Source: Siderastrea siderea
Taxonomy: Eukaryota; Cnidaria; Anthozoa; Scleractinia; Rhizangiidae
NCBI GenBank assembly: GCA_964030785.1
Contig: OZ034969.1
Coordinates: 36,742,301 to 36,806,300, forward strand
Length of the DNA: 64,000 nt
Direction of reading: 5' to 3'
Shown here: positions 1 to 5,681 of the stretch, in pieces
How the letters are laid out: each line of letters opens with the position of its first letter
Numbering within the stretch: position 1 is the first letter of the stretch
Made by a program: the position numbers and the translations under genes
The notes under the pieces: generated by a model
The model's input: the letters and a program-made list of their open reading frames with translations, nothing else
The model's database searches: none
What the model was told of the DNA's origin: nothing

Positions 1-90
1 ACAGTCCACGGGCGTCATATGTTGAATGCTCTTCTTCTTCTTCTTCCCCTCTGGGGGATGGGTTGATTTTCTCTTCCGATCGACAGACAT
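1..90 (-). CDS. N-terminal end of a gene running off the left edge
   Basis: Reading the minus strand from an ATG whose complement lies at 88-90 gives 30 open codons to the window edge. They begin MSVDRKRKST and include a five-lysine run, so the visible part is basic and looks like a nuclear localisation signal. A TATA box on the same strand (129-136) lies 39 nt upstream of this ATG, the same TATA-to-ATG distance as for the plus-strand gene at 2087. It is divergently paired with the gene starting at 306. Function cannot be inferred from 30 residues. The call rests mainly on the promoter arrangement and could fail if the frame closes just beyond the edge. Confidence 0.4.
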   Translation of the reverse strand, partial: MSVDRKRKSTHPPEGKKKKKSIQHMTPVDC

Positions 91-128
91 CGTACTCAAA
101 GGTTGATGTCACCCCTTCCGACCATGCC

Positions 129-136
129 TTTTTATA
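129..136 (-). promoter_or_regulatory. TATA box of the minus-strand gene
   Basis: The complement of positions 129-136 reads TATAAAAA followed by GG. It sits 39 nt upstream of the ATG at 90 on the minus strand and at the left end of the CCAAT/CArG array, so the array is a shared divergent promoter. Confidence 0.5.
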
Positions 137-155
137 CCTTAGACCCTTGACTGTC

Positions 156-248
156 ATTGGTCAGCTTATCCTAGCCATATAAGGACTTGTTATCTTCCCA
201 TTGGTCAGCTTGTTCAATCCAAATAAGGTCCTCTTGTCTTCCTATTGG
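156..248 (+). promoter_or_regulatory. Phased 44-bp CCAAT/CArG promoter array
   Basis: ATTGGTCA (inverted CCAAT box) occurs at 156, 200 and 244, exactly 44 bp apart. A perfect CArG box, CC(A/T)6GG, follows each of the first two at 175-184 (CCATATAAGG) and 219-228 (CCAAATAAGG), also 44 bp apart. The third unit ends in a near-CArG at 258-267 that overlaps the TATA-like element of the plus-strand gene. CCAAT boxes bind NF-Y and CArG boxes bind SRF/MADS factors in animals. The block lies between two divergent starts (90 minus, 306 plus). Confidence 0.65.
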
Positions 249-257
249 TCAACTGTC

Positions 258-267
258 CCTATTTAAG
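258..267 (+). promoter_or_regulatory. TATA-like element of the SLOG gene
   Basis: TATTTAAG at 260-267 lies 46 nt upstream of the ATG at 306 and overlaps the degenerate third CArG-like box (CCTATTTAAG). A start site near 285-292 would give a leader of only about 15-20 nt. Confidence 0.45.
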
Positions 268-305
268 ACGGTCCCTTGGTCACTAGATCTTCATTCTCAA
301 AAGCC

Positions 306-998
306 ATGCCCCCAGACATCATGATCGGAGAACAAGATCTCGGTGCCTTGGAACTGCAAGTGGGTCATGGCCATGTGGTCTATACCGGGGGAGCCAAAGG
401 TACGGATGCCCTCGTGGAAGAACAGGCCAAACACTTTGGGATGCAACTAGAAGTCCTGGTCCCCCCGAACCATCCTCGATCCACTTTCGTCACCCCTTCT
501 ACGGTGGAAGTCCTGATGCTGGCCAACCCCCATCTTCACCAGGCAGCGGAGAAACTAGGCAAACAAATGCCCAGTCATTTTTACACCCTGCAATTGCTGC
601 AACGCAATTATCAATTGGCCAAAAAAGCCCATACCATCTATGCCTTTGGCATCTTGGAACCGGATCATAAACGCGTGAAAGGAGGCACTGGTTGGACTGT
701 GCAATTGGCTATGGATCAAGGCAAACCCGTCTACCTGTTTGACATCCCCAGTCAATCATGGTACCGCTCGGACCATTACTACCAAGTCAACGAGAATGCC
801 GCCACCCTGGTCACTGGCAGTCAATTTGTCCCTTGGGGACCCAAAAAGCCCACCCTTCATCAAAGCAGTGCTATCGTGGGATCCCGGGATGTGGACGAGA
901 AAACCCGAGCCGAAATTCAAGCCTTGTTCAACCGCACCTTCTGTCTACCCGAGAACATTGATCAATTACGTATGGAACTGGAAGACTTTCATTTGTAA
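306..998 (+). CDS. SLOG/Rossmann-fold (YspA/DprA-like) protein
   Basis: The ORF encodes 230 residues from the ATG at 306. A non-ATG extension to 276 is not needed, because 306 is the first ATG after the TATA element. It shows GGAKGTDALVEE, then RNYQLAKKAHTIYAFG, then VKGGTGWTVQLAMDQGKPV, the glycine-rich loop, buried-strand and GGTG features of nucleotide-binding SLOG proteins of the DUF2493/YspA and DprA type. A GSR motif followed by a helix (AIVGSRDVDEKTR), normally at the N-terminus of this fold, lies near the C-terminus instead, so the domain may be circularly permuted. No intron is visible. Such domains are typical of bacteria, phages and some large viruses, so a single-exon copy in an animal genome suggests acquisition. 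Ligand and function are unknown. The family match is by motif only. Confidence 0.6.
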   Translation: MPPDIMIGEQDLGALELQVGHGHVVYTGGAKGTDALVEEQAKHFGMQLEVLVPPNHPRSTFVTPSTVEVLMLANPHLHQAAEKLGKQMPSHFYTLQLLQRNYQLAKKAHTIYAFGILEPDHKRVKGGTGWTVQLAMDQGKPVYLFDIPSQSWYRSDHYYQVNENAATLVTGSQFVPWGPKKPTLHQSSAIVGSRDVDEKTRAEIQALFNRTFCLPENIDQLRMELEDFHL

Positions 999-1283
999 TT
1001 TCTTAGTTTTTACTTTTGGAATTGTACATAGCTTTTCTTTTTTAATTTTTTTACTTTTTATTTTTTCAAATTGTAGATAGCTTTTTTCAATTTGTACATA
1101 GGAGCACCCCACCCGCGTGGCAAAGAATACAGACCACCCATTGTAGAAAACATCAACTCTTTTTAATTAAAAAATTTTAAAAACTGACATCACTGAGTTT
1201 GCACGTTCATCATAAATAGTTGGTCTTGACTCACAGTAGCCTTGACTCACAATAAAAAACTCAACAGGAATGTTCAAGTCTAT
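999..1283. other. Convergent 3' region with polyadenylation signal
   Basis: This stretch lies between two convergent genes. It holds T-rich tracts with two near-identical TTGTACATAG/TTGTAGATAG segments (about 1020-1105), a palindromic TTTTTAATTAAAAA near 1160, a doubled CTTGACTCACA motif (1227-1250) and AATAAA at 1251-1256, which could serve the plus-strand gene. No ORF is supported. Confidence 0.4.
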
Positions 1284-1829
1284 TTACAGTAGCAGCACTC
1301 TCCGCACTTGATTCAGTCTAATGGCCCGTTGCCTCCTCTCCTCCTCCTCCTCCCGCCTCCGCTGCTCCCGCTCCCGCTCCATGTCCCCGAAATAAACCCT
1401 AATTCGTTGCCATGGGCGGCCCGCATGCACACGTGGCAAATAAAGTTCCAGCTCATTATCAATTTCTTTAAAATGTTCGAGTGACATCGGCCAGTGACGT
1501 TCAAATCGGGAGCGGTGTCGCATCCGGTCCACCCATGGGATGATCTTGTCGACCAGGGCTCGCAATAACGCTTCTGTGATCTCGGGATGTGGCCGGCCCT
1601 CCCGTTCTCCATTTTCCGTCCACACCAAACAGTTTAAAAATAATTGGAAAAAGGCAGCCACGCGCTGACGGGTCAGGGGGCGCCAGGTTTCTTGTCGTCT
1701 TTCCCTCATCAGTCTGGTCTGCCGATCCACCGCCGTTCGCTCGGGCCCCGCTCTCCTTCTCAAGTACTCTGGCCCCCCCACATTCACCGCACTGGCTAAA
1801 GAGCCCAAGGGCGTTCTTGTTTCTGACAT
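1284..1829 (-). CDS. Arginine-rich helical protein of unknown function
   Basis: The ORF encodes 181 residues from an ATG whose complement is at 1827-1829, and the reading frame stays open upstream without another ATG. The N-terminal third is rich in arginine (YLRRRAGPERTAVDRQ). The middle looks helical and hydrophobic (VAAFFQLFLNCLVW, then ALLRALVDKIIPWVDR). The C-terminus ends in a charged EREREQRRREEEEERRQR segment that could form a coiled coil or bind nucleic acid. A minus-strand TATA box (1906-1913) lies upstream and is divergent to the gene at 2087. I do not recognise the family. A 116-codon ORF in another frame starts at an upstream ATG (1851) and overlaps it, so which ATG is used is uncertain. 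Low-complexity composition lowers confidence. Confidence 0.5.
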   Translation of the reverse strand: MSETRTPLGSLASAVNVGGPEYLRRRAGPERTAVDRQTRLMRERRQETWRPLTRQRVAAFFQLFLNCLVWTENGEREGRPHPEITEALLRALVDKIIPWVDRMRHRSRFERHWPMSLEHFKEIDNELELYLPRVHAGRPWQRIRVYFGDMEREREQRRREEEEERRQRAIRLNQVRRVLLL

Positions 1830-1851
1830 TTTTTCCCTCACCAAAGAACAT
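1501..1851 (-). CDS. Overlapping alternative-frame ORF
   Basis: On the minus strand the first ATG after the TATA box (1906-1913) is at 1849-1851 and opens a 116-codon frame that overlaps the first two thirds of the 181-residue ORF in a different frame. Its composition (glycine, proline, arginine) gives no recognisable domain. It could be an overlapping gene, an upstream ORF bypassed by leaky scanning, or a chance frame in GC-rich DNA. Confidence 0.15.
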   Translation of the reverse strand: MFFGEGKNVRNKNALGLFSQCGECGGARVLEKESGARANGGGSADQTDEGKTTRNLAPPDPSARGCLFPIIFKLFGVDGKWRTGGPATSRDHRSVIASPGRQDHPMGGPDATPLPI

Positions 1852-1905
1852 AAGTCGTAAAGACTGAACTCAAAGCTAGGAGTGACGTCCTGTGGCCTCG
1901 CTTGA

Positions 1906-1913
1906 CTTATATA
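1906..1913 (-). promoter_or_regulatory. TATA box of the arginine-rich protein gene
   Basis: The complement reads TATATAAG. It lies 77 nt upstream of the minus-strand ATG at 1829 and 55 nt upstream of the alternative ATG at 1851. Confidence 0.45.
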
Positions 1914-2009
1914 GCCTGATTCGCGCAATGCACCATGGTCTATCTAAGGAGGGGGGAGGGGGGTCCCCCCACCTCTTCCCCTCTCAAAGCATGATGGGTC
2001 TTTTCTCTC

Positions 2010-2053
2010 ATTGGCCTATTCCCTCCCACGTGACCCTTTTGGTTCTCTATAAA
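2010..2053 (+). promoter_or_regulatory. Promoter of the small helical gene pair
   Basis: An inverted CCAAT box (ATTGG, 2010-2014), an E-box CACGTG followed by AC (2027-2032) and a TATA box (TATAAAAAA, 2048-2056) lie in order upstream of the ATG at 2087. The TATA-to-ATG distance is 39 nt, so the leader would be only about 10 nt if transcription starts near TTTCACACTC. Together with the minus-strand TATA at 1906-1913 this forms a second divergent promoter. Confidence 0.5.
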
Positions 2054-2086
2054 AAACCCCCTGTCCCATTCCATCTTTCACACTCA

Positions 2087-2284
2087 ATGGATGATCCAGT
2101 CCTCAGTCCAGAAGCCCAACAAGTGATTGATCGTCTACGAGCCTTGTTATCTCGACTCGAAAAAGACTTGGAACAGATCCGCTTCAAAGCTTCTTATTTT
2201 GAACTGCTTCGTCTTCACAGTCAAAAACATCTCAGTCGGAACGAATTGGCTTTATTAACTTTGAAAAACTTCTACCGGTGGTGA
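2087..2284 (+). CDS. Small helical protein, first of a paralogous pair
   Basis: The ORF encodes 65 residues from the ATG 39 nt after the TATA box. The frame is open upstream to 1892, but those residues lie inside the promoter and are unlikely to be translated. The sequence is two predicted helices (SPEAQQVIDRLRALLSRLEK and a leucine-rich ELLRLHSQ segment). It resembles the next ORF: both have SP(E/Q)A, then (I/V)I(D/E)RL, then an (F/Y)K...FxEL stretch and a C-terminal LL motif, so one arose by duplication. The stop codon is directly followed by the next ATG (TGAATG at 2282-2287). Function is unknown. Confidence 0.5.
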   Translation: MDDPVLSPEAQQVIDRLRALLSRLEKDLEQIRFKASYFELLRLHSQKHLSRNELALLTLKNFYRW

Positions 2285-2530
2285 ATGGGTGACAAACCCG
2301 ACAAGATCACTCCTAGCAAGATCAGCCCTCAAGCCCTGCAAATCATTGAACGTTTGGGAGAGATCCGAAAACAAATCAAGCACCTGGTTCAACCTTTACG
2401 TTACAAGATCACTTTTCAAGAACTGTGCCAACTCCGAAAAGAAGGGATCATCACCACCGTCGAGTTTCAACTCTTGGTCAATCCACTCTTTGATCCTTTC
2501 GCCGATCCTTTTGATCAAACCACTCTTTGA
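2285..2530 (+). CDS. Small helical protein, second of a paralogous pair
   Basis: The ORF encodes 81 residues and its ATG follows the previous stop without a gap. That geometry suits termination-reinitiation from one mRNA or fusion by alternative splicing. The core (SPQALQIIERLGEI, then ITFQELCQLRKEG) matches the preceding protein in pattern. It adds a short C-terminal NPLFDPFADPF tail, which is encoded by a 37-bp tandem duplication, so the tail is probably a recent change. No known family recognised. Confidence 0.5.
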   Translation: MGDKPDKITPSKISPQALQIIERLGEIRKQIKHLVQPLRYKITFQELCQLRKEGIITTVEFQLLVNPLFDPFADPFDQTTL

Positions 2531-2548
2531 TCCTTTCGCCGATCCTTT
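2483..2548 (+). repeat. 37-bp tandem duplication
   Basis: The segment from CCACTCTTTGATCC at 2483 recurs from 2520 with period 37, giving about 1.8 copies. It spans the 3' end of the second small helical ORF and stops just before the RING-like ORF. Confidence 0.7.
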
Positions 2549-2554
2549 CGCCTG

Positions 2555-2944
2555 ATGGCTCAACCCCCACCATGTGTGATTTGTTTGATACCTCTCGCCA
2601 ATTATACCACGTTGAGGTGCTGTGGTATTCCTTGTCATGTCGCCTGTGCCAAGCAACAGAACCATCAGCCCCGCCTATGCTCTACCTGCCACGTTCCTCT
2701 TGTCGTCCAGGAAGTCCTCCATGAAGACTGGAAAGAAGACCCGGATTTTATGCAGCATGTCAAGGACGATTGGAAAAACAATCCTATCTGGTATGGCATT
2801 TGCTATGAGAACAACCACGCCCTCCAAGGATTCTGGGGAGAACTGCGCGATCCCTATGAGCCTCACCGCAAAACCCTCTACTTTCTGGGTCACACCAAAA
2901 GCCTAGCCATTGGACGGATGAAAACCTGTATCAGCTTCGCGTAA
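2555..2944 (+). CDS. RING-like zinc-binding protein
   Basis: The ORF encodes 129 residues. Near the N-terminus CVIC, then CCGIPCHVAC, then CSTC supply seven cysteines and a histidine in an order resembling C4HC3 RING-CH or RING fingers, as in many viral and cellular E3 ubiquitin ligases. The remaining 80 residues are rich in tryptophan and charged residues (DWKEDPDF, DDWKNNPIWYG) and match no domain I know. It starts 24 nt after the preceding stop on the same strand. A strong AATAAA at 2999-3004 lies 55 nt after the stop and could terminate one transcript carrying all three plus-strand ORFs. Zinc-ligand spacing is unusual, so ligase activity is inference. Confidence 0.5.
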   Translation: MAQPPPCVICLIPLANYTTLRCCGIPCHVACAKQQNHQPRLCSTCHVPLVVQEVLHEDWKEDPDFMQHVKDDWKNNPIWYGICYENNHALQGFWGELRDPYEPHRKTLYFLGHTKSLAIGRMKTCISFA

Positions 2945-2998
2945 AAAAGGACACCCCCATGTTTGGACATTGAACTCGTTTTTTTCTACTTGTTGTCA

Positions 2999-3004
2999 AA
3001 TAAA
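2999..3004 (+). terminator. Polyadenylation signal after the RING-like ORF
   Basis: AATAAA, 55 nt after the stop at 2944, followed by TGTTGAT-type T/G-rich sequence. Confidence 0.55.
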
Positions 3005-3030
3005 AGATGTTGATATATGATTTACATTAA

Positions 3031-3252
3031 AATATTTTCTTTCCCCGCGCCTGCCCATTAAGGCTCGCAAGATCAGATGAAGAAAAGAATACCAGGGTAT
3101 TCAGGAGCATGCGTCATGCCAGGCTGGTTGGCATCAGAGAGAAGAGAGCCAAGCATGAGCAAGATCCTATTAAGAAGAAATCATCTGTGAATATCTTCAT
3201 GGACCCGTCGCAAGCCACCATATTAGACTTTGTTTTCTCTCACTTGTTGTGA
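3031..3252 (+). CDS. Unidentified short basic ORF, possibly partial
   Basis: The frame is open from 3031 to a TGA at 3250-3252, with the first ATG at 3109 (47 codons). It is highly charged (ARSDEEKNTRVF, then HARLVGIREKRAKHE, then a KKK run), unlike shadow frames nearby, and AATAAA follows at 3265-3270. It could be a terminal exon or the last small gene of the compact cluster. I do not recognise it. Confidence 0.25.
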   Translation, partial: NIFFPRACPLRLARSDEEKNTRVFRSMRHARLVGIREKRAKHEQDPIKKKSSVNIFMDPSQATILDFVFSHLL

Positions 3253-3343
3253 AAAAAGTTTGACAATAAATTATTTTTTTTATTTTCTTGTTTTTTTTAG
3301 ACTCAATGACCACCCCCGTTCCCACCATTGGACTTTGGACTTT

Positions 3344-3530
3344 GAGCCCACGTTTTCTCAGCGGGTTTACTTCCCCTTGAGCCCACGATCCCTTTTTCCT
3401 ACTCGTCAGCGGTTTCCCATTCCAAATCACGTGACTTCCGGTTGCATGAGCCTGCGATCCCTTTTTCCAACTGGGCAGCGGTTTTCCCCTCTTAAAAACA
3501 CGTGACTTCCGGTTCCGGTTATGACGTCAT
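3344..3530 (+). promoter_or_regulatory. Duplicated E-box/ETS promoter-like block with CRE
   Basis: Two tandem units of about 70 bp start with GAGCC at 3379 and 3448, and a partial third starts at 3344. Each full unit ends with CACGTG (3428-3433 and 3499-3504) directly joined to ACTTCCGG (3434-3441 and 3505-3512), that is, an E-box fused to an ETS site. A palindromic cAMP-response element TGACGTCA follows at 3522-3529. It looks like a proximal promoter, but no clear first exon follows. It may belong to the compact cluster or be a displaced promoter in front of the polycystin exons. Confidence 0.5.
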
Positions 3531-3644
3531 CCTTACATCAAAACGAGGCTCACTGGGCCATACGATCTTACATTACTACTCACAACATTTGGTTAAAACA
3601 AAGGTCATCACCTACACTGTACCTCTACAATAACAGTAGCGATA

Positions 3645-3911
3645 ATGTTAATGACTCCTTGCTGTCATTCAAAGGTAGAAGAAATAATCAGCAACTCCGC
3701 CCTGAAGTGTTCTTGTACTCACCTGACCTCATTTGCTGGGGGACTTCTGGTACCGCCAAATGAAATCAACTTAAAAGAGGTGTATAGTGAGCTGCGATCT
3801 CCCGAAGACACCGGTAAATTTCTAGTCCTTGCAACGGTCGTAATCTGTTTGTTCATTTACGTGATTGCAGTTCTTTGGGCCAGGAGGTTTGACAACAAGG
3901 ATAAGGCTGAG
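3645..3911 (+). CDS. Copy 1 exon: GPS motif and first membrane helix
   Basis: Translation gives KCSCTHLTSFAGG, the conserved core of the GPS/GAIN autoproteolysis site. About 35 residues later comes a hydrophobic helix (LATVVICLFIYVIAVLWA) and a basic cytoplasmic start (RRFDNKDKAE). The exon ends at 3911 before GTAAGA, phase 0. Its 5' border is uncertain: the frame is open from 3645 and the usual upstream tryptophan of the GPS motif is not visible, so an acceptor may lie a little upstream or the exon may be damaged there. Confidence 0.65.
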
Positions 3912-4442
3912 GTAAGACATACTGTACAGTAGACTTACAGTAGTAGCAAAATTGTCTAGTAATGGATAACAGATACCTTTATTACAAGTACTAATTAATG
4001 CTAAGGTCAAAGACGGAACTACCGAGATTGGCAGAAATATATGAACAAATGGCTGACTAAACAGAAGCAACTAGGAGGTGTTGTACATAAAGCCACTGTT
4101 GGGTACGGACTGATACCAAACTGGTCAACTCACTCAGAGCCAACACAATTACCTGCACCATGCCATATCACTAACAACACAAGGATAATAATAGATAAAT
4201 AATAGAGAACGGGCAGAAAAATCCCGGTAAGTTAACCAATTAGATCAATAACCAGAGACAGACCTGATGAAAAACCATATACTTGACTTTTCACATTTAA
4301 TCAAAAGGTCAACGAACGTCACAAACTACAGTGGTTTTCCAGACTTCTCGCACACGAATACATTAGACACACACTGAGTCTCTTGGGTTTCAAACATTTA
4401 CTAAGTTAGTTAAATTTGTAATCTCAAATTTGTAATCCTCAG

Positions 4443-5681
4443 GTCCAAGATACAGAACCTTTAGTTATCTGTGCTGCGTCAGAAACAGAAAGTCACAGAT
4501 ACGAGTTGACAGTAAATACGGGTGTCTGGCCAGGTGCAGGAACAACAGCTAACGTGTCTTTCATCATCTACGGCGTTGAAGGCAACAGCGGTACTCTAAA
4601 CATGAATGAAAACGGTAGTACTGCCTCCAAACTAATCTTCACCCGAGGGACTGAACGAAAGATTGCAATCATTTTGAAAAAAGACATAGGGGAGATTTAT
4701 TCACTACGTGTTTGGCATGACAACTCAGGCGATGCCCCTTCATGGTATTTGGAGGACGTAACCATTACAAATCCTAACTCTGGTAGCTGTTGGAAATTCG
4801 TGTTCGAGACATGGCTTAGTCTAGAGGATGAATCATACTCCAGTGAGGTGCTTCAAAACCCTGTCTGCTCCGGTCCAAAGATAACAACGACAGCTTTAAG
4901 GGAAGTGTTTTCCAATGGCCATCTCTGGTTGTCAATCATTACCAAAACCCCAGAAGACCCTTTTACCAGAGTACAAAGGATTTCATCATGCATTTGTCTG
5001 TTGTTCTGTACAATGGCTGCTAATGCTGCATTCTATTACTGGGGAACGCAATCACACCAAACCGTCAACCTAGGACCACTTAAGTTTTCTGCCAGACAAG
5101 CGATCGTCAGCATACAGAGCAGCATTCTTATCTTGCCCCTGCACCTCGTCATTCTGTTGTTGAAGAAAAGCTCAGCACGTTTAGAAAGCGACCACTCTCG
5201 CCCATATCTTTGTTTGTTCTACGTGACAAGTATTCTGTGTGCGTTGATGGCTGTTGCTTCAGCTGCCGTGACCATTGCCTACAGTCTTGTGTGGGGAAGC
5301 GAGAAAAGCCAAGAGTGGATTTCTTCAGTCACCACCTCTTTTCTTCAAGACGTTCTAATCGTGCAACCATGCAAATGTCTTCTTCTTGCCTCTCTTGCGG
5401 TGATGTTTTCGAAATCCAAAGTAAAGGAGGCTTTTGCTTATCAACAAAGGGAAGGTGGGATGCCACAGAAGAAAACTCCGGCTATTTCAATGACGTCCAA
5501 GAAGTTATCAAAGCTAAGAATGGAAAGTGTCGCCAAAGCCAAACGACGTTTGTCCATTCGTCAAGCATGCTTCTATTCAGCATTTCTTGTGGTTCTTGGA
5601 GTGCTTTCGTATGGAAATAGAGACTCGGGACGATACTTTTTATTCAAATCACTCGACGATCATATTGGGAATTTTGAGAAG
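4443..5681 (+). CDS. Copy 1 exon: PLAT domain and membrane helices
   Basis: The exon holds 413 intact codons between an AG acceptor at 4441-4442 and a GTAATT donor at 5682, both phase 0. The first 115 or so residues form a PLAT/LH2 domain (YELTVNTGVW, then SLRVWHDNSGDAPSWYLEDV). Five hydrophobic segments follow (for example ISSCICLLFCTMAANAAF and ILILPLHLVILLL). This is the juxtamembrane region of polycystin-1 proteins, where PLAT binds lipids and partners on the cytoplasmic side. No disabling change is seen here, in contrast to the same exon in copy 2. Confidence 0.75.

Noticed and set aside
1..3270. Bacterial contamination
   Set aside because: TATA, CCAAT, CArG and AATAAA signals and the lack of Shine-Dalgarno sequences at the adjoining ORFs point to eukaryotic or eukaryotic-virus expression.
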